Part shown: piece after piece, positions 42,330 to 52,186 of the stretch
Layout: every line of letters starts with the position of its first letter
How positions within the stretch are numbered: position 1 is the first letter of the stretch
DNA from: Topomyia yanbarensis
Lineage: Eukaryota; Arthropoda; Insecta; Diptera; Culicidae
DNA: 64,000 nt
Assembly (NCBI RefSeq): GCF_030247195.1
Contig: NC_080672.1
Coordinates: 376,874,166-376,938,165, forward strand
Direction of reading: 5' to 3'
Notes under the pieces: model-generated
Seen by the model: only the letters and a program-made list of their open reading frames with translations
Told to the model about the DNA's origin: nothing
The model's database searches: none
Translations under genes and position numbers: made by a program

Positions 42330-43015
42330 GCAAGCTCTGGCATCGTAAGCTTTAGGGTGTTGCTTAAAAACGATTTTATATCTATAACTTTTGTAGTTTT
42401 ATTTTACACTAAAGTACCTATTGAACAGCTTCGGAAGATTGTTTTAGGGCCAACAATTTATCCATGCTTAGCATTTACTAAACTATTTTCGTTTCAAAGT
42501 TATGAGAACTTTTACATAAAAATATAACTTTTTCAAATAGTGTTATCTTCAATTAGGACACCTAACATTAAATCTCGTTGCTATCATATGAAATATTATG
42601 CTTTGTAGTATAGGTTAGCAAAAAATGGCACATACAATATTTTTGTATATTCAGCAATATACTCAAAAAATAGTTCATTTTTAGTAAAAGGTATGGGTCA
42701 TTCCACGTCAGATTTACAACCAAAATTTTGATTCACATTTGTTTCTTGCATTCTTTAGCTTAAAATAATTGACACGTATTTTTTGTTCTGGCTGAATATG
42801 ATATTTTTCAAGTTATTAGTTTTTGATCTTTTGAAGTTTAATAAATTGAGCATTTTTCAATCACTGATAACTCGGAAACGATTCGATATATTGAAAAAAA
42901 TATTAAATTTAAATGTAGTTAAATTTAAATTTAATTTAAAAATTGAATTAAAAAAAAGTTGCGTTTTCCAATGAGCTTTCCGAAAAAATTTCACAAAAAA
43001 ATATTTTTTGTTATA

Positions 43016-43277
43016 CAGGGTGTTTGGTTCATGGTTAAGAATCTCTCGGGGAGTGATAGAAAATTATCTCACCTTTCGAATGGAACTGAAATATTTAAAA
43101 TACAAAGTATACTTTTAAAGTTAGAGGTATTTTAAGACAAATAAGTTTTTTACACAAAAAGTTCAATAACTCTGTAACGGTTGAGATTTGATGGTATGTG
43201 TGTAGAACAATTTTTTTCTCCAAATATGGCAGTCTATCACCCCCAGAGAGATTCTTAACCATGAACCAAACACCCTG
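43016..43277. mobile_element. MITE nested in fold-back arm A
   Basis: Inverted ends of 45 bp with about two mismatches: left CAGGGTGTTTGGTTCATGG, right CCATGAACCAAACACCCTG. TA stands at both borders (43014-43015 and 43278-43279). Arm A sequence resumes directly after it (ATCTTATGAAATTTGCAAT), as at 44734, proving insertion into a pre-existing arm. Confidence 0.9.
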
Positions 43278-43979
43278 TATATCTTATGAAATTTGCAATT
43301 TGAAACAAATTGAATTTTTTCAAAAGTTGGGTTTTAGGACGATTCATAATTTGTTCTTGGACGTCATTTTTCTATCTCTTCTCATTTCTTTGTAATTTCA
43401 TTACTATACTTTTCCTGTAACCGACTTGCAAGTGCTTAAAAGACTCTAATCTAAAAAATATGCTTAATATCGTTATTTACAAGATTTCATTGGAAAGCTG
43501 AGAAAATGTCCTATCAGTGTATGTACAAATATCTTTTAGTTAAGTGTACTAAATGATTTTTTACTAACGAAATAACTCAAAATTTGTGTTTTTTGGAGAG
43601 TTTTTTAATTATTCTAATTATTAATCAACAAAATTTATCGTTACTATTGTTCATTTGATGCCCCTTAATGTTCTCTATAACTTTTATTTGACACTTTGTC
43701 TATATCCAGGGCCGCAGAGAGAAAATACGGGCCCGGGGGGTCCAACGTACGGGCCCCTACCACTGTGTATTGCCTGAGTACAAAAAAGTCAATGTTTGAA
43801 ATCCATTGGAGTCCACAGATATTATGTATAGTACACTGAAATTTTATGTTTATGTACCATTTTTTTGCTCTAGTTGTTTGTTGTGCCAATGAAGGAATAA
43901 AACGTAGAGTTTTTTAATACTTTGGGTGTTTATAATACCTCTTCGACAGTTTTGGTGACTTTGAAAAGCGCCATTTTTG

Positions 43980-44720
43980 TTAATAGTATTTATAAAAGTA
44001 AGGAAATGGCAAGAATAAAAATGTAGAACTTATAAAAATTAAAAATATCTAAACGACGATCAACGGCAAATGATTAAAAAAAGCAATAGAAAAACTAAAT
44101 ATTAAAAGAATGTACAAAAGAGCTAAAACAACAAAATCAACCAAATAAACAAATTAATGTCAATTGTCAAAAAATGTTTAATTGAGAAAAAAAACCAAAC
44201 CTGTAAAAATTGATAAAGGAAAACAGGAAACTAGAAAAACATATTGCGAAGATTAAAAAAGTCGGACATTATTGAACAAATGGTGAAAATAATGAAAAAT
44301 CGATAGGAAAGTAGGAATTTTTTTTAGAATCAATGAAAATAAAAAAACTACTAAAAAGAATACAAACATTAATATAAAAAATGCATAAAACTGAAAAGCT
44401 CGATTAATCAAGAATAGTAAAATTTATTTAACATTAAAAACAAGACATATTTAAAGCAATAGAAAAAATTAATAAAACATTAAGAATGCATAAAACTAGA
44501 GGAGTATATATATAAAAGAAAAGAATAAAATAACCATAGAGAAATTTATAAAAAATGGACGAACCAGAACATTTTGAAAAACTGGAAAATTGAAATGATG
44601 AAAAGACGAAATAGTAAAGAAAATTGAAAGTATTGAACAAAAACGGAGCAAACAAACAAAATGGAAAGCAAAAAATAGTAGAAAAAAGCCAACATAGTAT
44701 ACTATAGAAACACCAAAATG
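43980..44720. repeat. A-rich degenerate low-complexity tract
   Basis: About 740 bp dominated by AAAAATTAAAAA-like words with scattered GAACA, GAAAAC and ATGCATAAAACT. Frames on the minus strand (44434-44780) are Phe/Ser-rich by-products. Confidence 0.65.
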
Positions 44721-46109
44721 AAAATACCCTGTATATCTTATGAAATTTGCAATTTTTTGAAGCAAATTGAATTTTTTCAAAGTTGGACCAAATTTTTTGT
44801 ACTTATTATATACTTTAAATATTAAGAATCATGTTAAAAAAAAATGTGCAAAAATTTGGGAATGGATATCAAAATACTTTGCGAGATATTACAATTATAA
44901 ACTTAAAACAAGGCAATTTTACTCTAATCGCCCAGTGATAAGCCTGTTATAATTGAAATATCTCGTAAATACTTCGAGTTCCATTCTGAAATTTTCATAC
45001 AATCTTCTCGATATAATTATAAATTATTTGAAAAAATATAAATAAAAAAAATGTTTTTGGTGCTGCACTAAAAAAATATTTGCTTCTAAAATTTGCAGAA
45101 TACATAAATTACATAACAAAAACCCAACTTTTATTATTTAATGCTTTTTCCACTAATCTAATATTGAAAAATGTCCAATTTTATTAAATATATGAATTTT
45201 AATAAAATATTTTATTAGGTTCCAGAACTCATAACTTAAAAAACATCAAATTCAGTCAAAGCTTAAAATTCGTGTCAATAATTTTTAGCTAAATAATGCA
45301 AATAACTGTAGGGAACTAAAATTGTAGTTGTAAATCTGGCATGGAATGACTCGCATTCTGCAAATTTAAGACTTTTTCGGTGGCATCCAAGTGTTAGAAG
45401 CAAATAATTTTTTACGAGAAATTTCAATTATAACAGACTTATCACTGGGCGTTTAGTGTAAAATTGCCTTGTTTTAAATTTATAATAGTAATATCCCGCA
45501 AAGTATTTTGATATCCACTCCCAAATTTTTACACAATCTTTCTAACACGATCCTTAATATTTAAAGAATTAAGTAAAAAAAATTGGTCCAACTTTGAAAA
45601 AAAATAATTTATTTCAAATAATAGCAAATTTTATAAGTTATATAACAAAAAATATTTTTTGTAAAAATTTTTCAGTAAGCTCATTTGAAAACGAAACTTT
45701 TTTATTTAATTTTTTTTAATAAATCGGATCGTTTCCGAGTTATCAGTGATTGAAAAATGTTCAATTTATTAAACTTCAAATGTTCAAAAGCATATTCAGC
45801 CAGAACAAAAAATACGTGTCAATTAATTTTAGCTAAAAAATGCAAGAAAAAAAAATTGGAAGGGATCCAAATTTTGGTTGTAAATGTGACGTGGAATGAC
45901 CCGTATATAACTTTCTACCGAAACAAGCTAGAGGTTCCGTATATTGAGACAAACTGTTTTTCTTCAAAATATCTGAAAGTATTTCTATGGTCATCCTACT
46001 GAAAAATCAAAACTGCAAAAGTTATATAAATAGAATCATTTCTTAAAGAAACACCCTATTTTTTCGATAAATTTCATGTAAAATGAAAAATACAAGATAT
46101 AGAGTTCCA

Positions 46110-46130
46110 GTGTCTTCGGCAAAGTTTTTT
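46110..46130. repeat. half of a TCTTCAGCAAAGTT hairpin
   Basis: GTGTCTTCGGCAAAGTTTTTT without a convincing inverted partner. Confidence 0.4.
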
Positions 46131-46337
46131 AAGATTAGATTTTCTTCAATTTTTTTTGAAAAACTGAGAAACTCTATCCCGAACCATTAAAAAGTTAATT
46201 TTCTGATCGTAAAAAATAGAAACAACCTTTCCACTATTTGATATAATAGATAAGTATTGTATAGTGCAAAATTTTATCATGAATATTACACTATATCTTC
46301 TATATTGTCCACTATGAAAGTAATTTAAACATACTAC

Positions 46338-46646
46338 CACAGACTAACAGACATAACACTCAAAAACAAAGCTTCGCCTGCTATAACGGTCATTTTAAAT
46401 ATATTTGTAGTTGGGACTGTGCCCACATTTGAAATTATGGCGCCACTGACATAAGAACAAGCATATGAGGGAAAGACCACTAGTGAAAAATTGTTCCCAA
46501 ACCTGAGGATTGTTCCCAAACCATTTACCCACCAGTAAATGAGTATTTGGGACCGTGAATAAAAGGTGGAGCTAGTGTTCTAGGAAAGTTGTCGGATCGA
46601 TGTTTTTTAGGAAATTCCGTCATAGTGTTATGTCTGTTAGTCTGTG
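46338..46646. mobile_element. MITE, 23-bp perfect TIR, 7-bp TSD
   Basis: The left end CACAGACTAACAGACATAAC... (46338-46360) and right end (46624-46646) are exact inverted copies over 23 bp. The direct repeat ATACTAC occurs at 46331-46337 and 46647-46653. 309 bp, no coding capacity. The 7-bp duplication sets it apart from the TA- and 8-bp-type elements here. Confidence 0.92.
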
Positions 46647-46743
46647 ATACTACCAAGGGTCCATTCATGGGAAACCAAGTGTTTTATATAACTATTGCAG
46701 TTTTCAGAGTTTTTGAAGATGAACATTTTCTTTGATATCAAAA

Positions 46744-46890
46744 TAATACACTGAAACCTACATTTACGATGTCTTATTTTACGAAATACTAGACTTACGA
46801 AACTTTTTTCACGAACTAAATTCGAAATAACGAACTCTATTTTCACGAACCAAGTTCGTAAAAAAAGTTTGAGTTCGTACAGTACAGCAT
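46744..46890. repeat. TTACGAA-rich element fragment
   Basis: Words such as ATTTTACGAAAT, TTCACGAACTAA and AATAACGAACTC recur here and again at 50368-50480. That second stretch ends AAGGTTCTAGTGTATC, the inverse of the TACACTGAAACCT start here. Probably two fragments of one small element family. Confidence 0.45.
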
Positions 46891-46929
46891 AAAGTTGTAC
46901 ACAATTTAACACGTTCTTAGCTAACTGTT

Positions 46930-47070
46930 GCTAATAAAAGTTGGGTATTTTTGGAATGTGTGATGACGGAAATCGATATCTGAAGCCATTTTGAAATCCA
47001 AGATGGCGGCTTCCGCTCTAGATAAATTCTCTATAATATCAACAATATGGGTATTTTCGGAATGGGAGTA
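46930..47070. repeat. ~110-bp TGGCGGCTTCC repeat, left part
   Basis: The unit includes CCATTTTGAAATCCAAGATGGCGGCTTCCG..TAGA.AAATTCTCTATAA and GGAATGG. The array is interrupted by the Tc1-like element and resumes at 48882. Confidence 0.7.
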
Positions 47071-47365
47071 TACAGTGGTAGACATTCGTTTAGCCGACCC
47101 CCATTTTTTCTAATTATTTCGAAAAAAATACAACTTAGTTATCTTTTTTGGAATTGCATGGTAGATCTTTTTATTTTCGACATATTTGTCATGATCATCT
47201 AACATTAATTCGCTTTAGGGCAACAAAAATTTTAAAAAAATGATGAAAAAGGGGAAGACATTTATTTAGTCGAATGTAAAATTTCGCCATTCAGTCGACT
47301 AAATAATCAAGAGATCTCAAAGACAATCGATAGCTAATATTTAGTGTGCCATCGTTTCGGATTAC

Positions 47366-48504
47366 TTAAAAAATGCGGTTTAGCATCGATTCCGAAAGCT
47401 TTTGAAGTGTTACCATATCGATTTTGGTCCAATACTCTCGAATTGCTGTTTTTTGACTGAAAATGCTGTCAAATTGACGTCCGTTTGCATAAACCATTCT
47501 AGCCAAGATTCCCCAGAGGTTTTCTATGGGATTGCATTCAGGACTGCAAGCTGGCAAGTCCAACAAGGGGATGTTTTTCTCAGTAAACCAAGCCATGGAT
47601 TGCTCTGACACGTGGATAGATGCATTGTCTTACTGAAAAACGATTTCCTCATTCGCAATATTCTCAATACGGCCGATCAAAACATCTTCCAATAGCTCCA
47701 GATACATTCCGGAATTCATTCGGGTTGAGATAAAACAAAAAGGGAAGCTTGGCATTGCAGGAAAAGCCACCCATGCCATCAAACTTCCACCTTCAAAGTT
47801 CCGCTTCGATCTCATGACTCTGGTTTGCTTTAAATCGTGCCAGTAGCAACTATAACAATCCGGTCCGTCCAAATTAAATTTTTTCTCGTCAGAAAAAAAA
47901 AACAACACTACGCCATTCTGTCTTCCACTCCATGTACTTTCGGGCGAGCTTGAGCCGACTCTGCTTATGAGTGAGGTTAAGTTTAGGCTTTCCTTGCAAT
48001 TTCTTCCATTTAATGTTCGGCGATTCATTTAAAATCCTAGCAATATGCCGAGGGGTTACTGGAACATCCAGCTTTTGATTTATCTGGGAGCAGGACAGTA
48101 GATTTTGCGCAGTTTCATGCCTGATTTGGCCTTTCAGCCTTAAAGAAAAAGTTTGATGCGCCCTTTGGTAGGGGATGTTTAATCCCACAATTGGGTTTTT
48201 TTTATTTTGATTATAGAGGTTTTAACCTTGCGGTCATTCGCCTCTTTATCGGGTTAGAGAAATCTCTTCAGAAAAAGCTCTAACCCTATGTGCGGGGTTG
48301 GGAATTGAACCCAGGTGGTCTGCGTACAAGGCAATCGATTTACCAACTGCGCTATCTCCACCCACATTCTTTTTTTATGAAATTGCGTACTACTTTCTCA
48401 GATCGGCCAATTTTTTGTGCGATTGAGATATTAGAGTGTCCTTCCTCCTTGAACAACCTTATAATACGTCGTTCTTCCTCCGTCAGTCGGGTTCCCTTCG
48501 CCAT
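47366..48504 (-). pseudogene. Tc1-like D34E transposase pseudogene
   Basis: The start at 48504 reads MAKGTRLTEEERRIIRLFKE then SNISIAQKIGRSEKVVRNFI, the N-terminal helix-turn-helix. A SINE interrupts it at 48193-48360. The frame resumes with GLNIPYQRAHQTF through SPNIKWKKLQGKPKLNLTHK. A frameshift sits in the T/A homopolymer at about 47890-47902 just before SDEKKFNLDGPD (first Asp). Near 47630 VFQ-stop-DNASIHVSEQS has TAA in place of a Gln codon directly before the second Asp. SPECNPIENLW gives the third residue; 34 residues separate Asp and Glu, the D34E spacing of Tc1. The stop is at 47366. Three separate lesions, one of them the SINE, inactivate the gene. Confidence 0.92.
48193..48360 (-). 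mobile_element. tRNA-derived SINE, Feilai-like
   Basis: On the minus strand the 168-bp unit begins TGGAGATAGCGCAGTTGG with an RNA polymerase III A box (TAGCGCAGTTGG, 48343-48354) and has a B box GGTTCAATTCC (48301-48311), as in a tRNA. It ends in AACCTCTATAATCAAAATAA and an A-run. Near-identical direct repeats flank it (AATGTGGG at 48361-48368 and AATTGTGGG at 48184-48192, read on the minus strand). Feilai is the tRNA-related SINE of Aedes; the name is used as a likely family, not proved. Confidence 0.88.
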
Positions 48505-48881
48505 TCCTGTAACTATTAAATTGATCAACAATCAATCATAATTAAATACCGCATTATGGACGCACCTTACCGATTATACGTTGATCAGTCGAAACGTTTC
48601 AAAATATATCTGAAAACCGCTAGGTTTCTTCTTAAAATTCAATTTTTACGCACCTCGGCTAAACGAATGTCTAGGGCGAAAACGCTGTTACAATGTTTAC
48701 ATCCGCCGCTACCGGTTCGTTGTGTGTATGTGCGTGCGAATCGTTTCCCTCCCATGCAAGCGGTTCAAGTACACTACCACTACAACTAAAAATAGCCCGA
48801 ATGAAAACATGCTTTAGATATTTTTGTCGAATATATTTTTTTAAATTTAAGGCGCTCGGGTAAACGAATGTCTATGACGAG

Positions 48882-49200
48882 TATATGGCGAATATCGATG
48901 CCTGGAGCCATTCTGAAATCCAACATGGCGACTTCCGGTTTACAAAAATTCTCTATAGCCTCAACAATAATTTCTTTGAAATTTCCGGAATGGAGTTGAC
49001 GAGTGCATGATGGAAATCGATGTCTGATGCCATTTTGAAATCCAAGATGGCGATTTCCGGTTTAGACAAATTCTCTACAACCTCAACAATGTGAGTATTT
49101 TTGGAATGGAGTTGACGAGTACATGACGAAGCTATTTTGAAAACACTAGATGGCGAATTCAGGCTTAAATTCTCTATAACCTAAACAACATAACCATTGT
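48882..49200. repeat. ~110-bp TGGCGGCTTCC repeat, right part
   Basis: Three diverged units: GAATATCGATGCCTGGAGCC at 48891, GAAATCGATGTCTGATGCC at 49015 and a shorter one at 49120. Each is followed by an AAATCCAAGATGGCGA-like word and AATTCTCTA. Confidence 0.7.
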
Positions 49201-49235
49201 CGGAATTGGACAATTTTACAGTAAATATAGATATA

Positions 49236-49623
49236 CAGTGAAGACCTGATTTTATCAGCTTCCGATTTTATCAGCTTTTTGACCCGAATTGTCAGCCTCA
49301 TATGAAAATTGATAGTTGGTAGTTTGATGGGCTCTAGCAAACGAACCAAGTTGATTTCGAGTAAATATTTTTGTGGGCATATTTTCCTTATCTTAGAGAA
49401 CCGAAATATGGAAAAATATTTTTTTTAAAATTTTGCGCTGTTAGACGTTTTTAATGGAAATTTAAACTAAATAAGCAGAAAGGGTTATGAGGCTATATCA
49501 AGGGACTAAAGAAGAATATTTTAAGAGCTTCGGTTTATTAAAAAGAAAGATAAATCAATGTCAATGTTCCCGTTTTATCAGCCTAAAATTGTCCAAGGGA
49601 CTGATAAAAACGGGTTTCCACTG
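49236..49623. mobile_element. TA-flanked MITE, TTTATCAGC family, copy 1
   Basis: CAGTGAAGACCTGATTTTAT at the left and ATAAAAACGGGTTTCCACTG at the right are inverted with mismatches. TA lies at both borders. 388 bp. Internal words GGGCTCTAGCA, AGGGTTATGAG and GGGACTAAAGAA recur in copy 2. Confidence 0.8.
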
Positions 49624-49837
49624 TAGTGAAGAGTAAAGATATGATTATAGAAAATTTTGCTTAACTGGAAGCTGACCTTGGCCTTCAAAATGATGTCACT
49701 CATGGATTTACGCTATTTCCTTTTCAAGCCCGTTCCAATAATATTGTTAGGTTTCCAAACATCAATTTACCCCATTCACTCGTTACCAATGTTAGGTTTA
49801 CCGAGAGTGGCCTTCTTGGATTTCAAGAGTGTTTGTT

Positions 49838-50180
49838 GAGTGAAGACCCGATTTAATCAGCCCCCGATTTTGTCAGTCTTATAATGAAATATATTCGATG
49901 GGCTCTAGCATACTAACTGAGCCGAATTAGATCAATATCTTTTTTGAGCATATTTTTCTTATTTAAAGGAAACAAAAAATGCAAAAATACATTATAGACA
50001 AATTTTGAAATGTGTACTAAAAACCAGAAAGGGTTATAAGAGTGTCTAGGGACTAAAGAAAAATAATTTAGCAGTTTCGGTTTATTAAAAAGAAAGAAAA
50101 ATATATCCCGATATTATCAATGCCTCATTTTGTCAGGCGAAAATACACCGACGGGCTGATAAGAACGGGTCTGTACCGTA
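49838..50180. mobile_element. TTTATCAGC-family MITE, copy 2
   Basis: GAGTGAAGACCCGATTTAAT opens and ATAAGAACGGGTCTGTACCG closes it. Internal words match copy 1 in the same order and orientation. More decayed. Confidence 0.7.
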
Positions 50181-50367
50181 CTCGTCAGCTCCGTTCCAAA
50201 AATTCCTATATCGCCGAGTTATCGAGAATGCTCAACCGTAAGGCGCCATCATGGATTTCAAAAAGGGTCGAATTGCTTATTTTCATCATCTACTTGCCAA
50301 GCCCGTTCCAAAAATGCCCATATTGTTAGGATTATCGAGAATATTGCTCAACCGACGATTTTTAATA

Positions 50368-50480
50368 AGAATGTGAAGCAAACTTGTTTTACGAAATAAA
50401 TCCCAAATAACGAACACTTCTTTTACGAACTCATTGAATTTACGAACGCTCGGTTTGGTTTGTAAATCAAGGTTCTAGTG
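50368..50480. repeat. TTACGAA-rich element fragment
   Basis: Partner of 46744-46890; contains TTTTACGAAATAAATCCCAA and AATAACGAACACTTC and ends GGTTCTAGTGTATC. Confidence 0.45.
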
Positions 50481-51445
50481 TATCAAAAATTGATATTGTG
50501 AAATTTTAAAAATATCGTGCTCGACAATGTTTGCTCAATTATTCCTCTAATCCATGACCTTTTATTATGTAGTTGAAAAAGAATTATCTTTCATTTGCCC
50601 CGATGAGTGATATTGGTATTCGAAAGAATCCCATTTTTTGGCGAAAAAACGCTCATAACTTTTCAACGATAATAGTTAGATATGTGGAGCCATCAAACAA
50701 ATTATTCGCCTTAAAACAATCTTAAAGTTGTCTGAAGACTACTTCAGTTTCAAATCAATACCGCAAAAGTTATTTGAATCAAAAAGTTTTTCTAAGGATT
50801 GATTTTAAATGTGTTGTAAAAATGATTGATTTTAAAAGTGTTATAAAATGAAAAATATGACAGATACCTGTCTTCAGCAAACTTTTCTAAAACTTGTCGT
50901 TCTACAACTTTACTGAAGGTCGTATGGCTCTATCTAGAATGAATAAAAAGTAATTTTTTTAACCTTTCTAAAATTGAAACAACCCAAACTGTTCTTTTAA
51001 CAAAACGAACGGGCTCACAAACTACGAAAACTATTCCAAAGGCATAATAAAGTTAAGTGATTTAGTCTTAGAAAAATCTCAAAATTCCTGCGAAATTTGT
51101 ATTCTAGACCACCGTGCAGTGTAATGGTGTTCGAAAAATAGGGCCAAGAATTTAATCAACTTGAAAATAGGTCCGAAGTGAAAGTTTGTTTTTGTTCTCC
51201 AGCTATGTTATTAGAAATTCTATTCCAAGTCGGGATGGTGGGGAAGAGTCTACGGTCGTGGGCCAGGTTTTTGTTTTGTCCATGAAATTCGTCTCGCGCA
51301 TTTATATGCTAAGTTCGTTATATTGTTTGAAAGGCGCGACAAATACCTGAACTACTTTCCGCCGAAAAAAGTATATTAAATCAATTTAGGGTAGGCGAGC
51401 CCCTTATTCATCTCATTAGTCCGGATGTCACACTATTTCGATTGT
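50481..51445. other. no gene seen; one TCTTCAGCAAAGTT-type hairpin
   Basis: Unclassified AT-rich sequence up to the retrotransposon. TGTCTTCAGCAAACTTTTCT at 50869 pairs imperfectly with CAACTTTACTGAAGG ending near 50919. Confidence 0.4.
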
Positions 51446-51459
51446 AACACTGCTTACAT
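51446..51459. repeat. target-site duplication, left
   Basis: AACACTGCTTACAT, identical to 57481-57494. Confidence 0.93.
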
Positions 51460-52186
51460 CATAACAGTTTTTGCAACCGACCGAGACGGTTGTGCCTCCA
51501 GGTGGAAGGTTTTGTTCTCGAGAGATTGACGGAGTGCGAGACGCTGTATGCGTTATTGTGGGAGAGAGAGACGAGTTTGTTAAGTGTGAGTCGACAGTTG
51601 ATACGTAGGCGTGGTCAACGGCATCCTCGACAAGTGGTGTTTTGACAGCAAACCGCGGGTAGACGAATTTGCCTACCGCGGTGGCAGAAATCGACAGTGA
51701 TCGTGCCTGTACATACAGAAAAAAATATAGTGTATTGGTGTCGTCGGGCAATTCTAATCGACGAGAGGGAAGCGTCACAGGTAGACCCATTTGCTCTATT
51801 TGTCTACCGCAGAAGTGGTACGACGAATAAGTAAAACAAGTGGCACCGAAAAGTGCCGCATCGACAGTGGGATTTTCGCAGCAAGCCACAGGTAGCCACA
51901 TTTGTCTACCGAGGTGGTGGAAACGGAGAGAGCGCGCTTGTGGTGGTGATACCGACGAGCAGCTCAATCGGAGAGAGTTTTGAAGTGTTGCAGGTAGGAC
52001 TATTTCTCTACTGAAGAAGCAACGCGACGAAGAAGGACAGCAAGTGTCACATTGTCAAACAACGGGCACCGAGTTTACAACGTAACACATGAGGTGTGTT
52101 CTACCGGTGTCTTCGTCACCTAATAGATAGCAGATAACAGGTATATTTTTCATTCCTTTTTGTGATAATTTTTCTTACTAGGTAAA
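51460..52186 (+). promoter_or_regulatory. retrotransposon 5' leader with ~110-bp degenerate repeats
   Basis: GGTAG words followed by ATTTG.CTACCG and a purine-rich tail start at 51658, 51780, 51891 and 51993, 122, 111 and 102 bp apart. The first and third units also share CATC..CGACA.GTGG and CAGCAA.CC before GGTAG. Elements of this type transcribe from an internal promoter at the 5' end; repeated leader units are a plausible place for it. AGACGG, a downstream-promoter-like word, lies at 51484. The 179-codon minus-strand frame here is not considered a gene. Confidence 0.6.

Larger units (their letters stand above)
42695..45902. mobile_element. 3.2 kb composite fold-back element
   Basis: The ends GGGTCATTCCACGTCA (42695) and TGACGTGGAATGACCC (45887-45902) are perfect inverted copies, with GTAT directly outside both. 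Arm A (42695-43015 and 43278-43390, plus orientation) pairs with arm C (45400-45902, minus). A further plus arm B (44726-45010) also pairs with C, and an internal minus unit D (about 45050-45352) ends in GGCATGGAATGACTC, a variant terminus. A MITE sits inside arm A. Between the arms lies an A-rich tract. No transposase is encoded. It is a long fold-back element built from several copies of one terminal module. Confidence 0.75.
47071..48881 (-). mobile_element. Tc1-like transposon with IR/DR-type ends
   Basis: The outer ends AGACATTCGTTTAGCCGA (47080-47097) and TCGGGTAAACGAATGTCT (48856-48873) are inverted. A second, inner pair lies at 47256-47273 (AGACATTTATTTAGTCGA) and 48655-48672 (TCGGCTAAACGAATGTCT), about 180-200 bp inside. 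Two direct repeats in each end is the IR/DR plan known from some Tc1-like transposons such as Sleeping Beauty. TA stands at both borders. The element splits a 110-bp tandem repeat. It carries one decayed transposase gene (minus strand). Confidence 0.85.

Noticed and set aside
44434..44780. Phe/Ser-rich minus-strand frames resembling membrane proteins
   Set aside because: By-products of an A-rich low-complexity tract.
48190..48366. Possible tRNA gene, because A and B boxes are present
   Set aside because: The unit lacks a foldable acceptor and anticodon arm, has a SINE-type tail and near-identical flanking repeats; it is a tRNA-derived SINE.
51428..51967. 179-codon minus-strand frame
   Set aside because: Antisense to the retrotransposon leader, crosses its 5' border and TSD, and has no domain.
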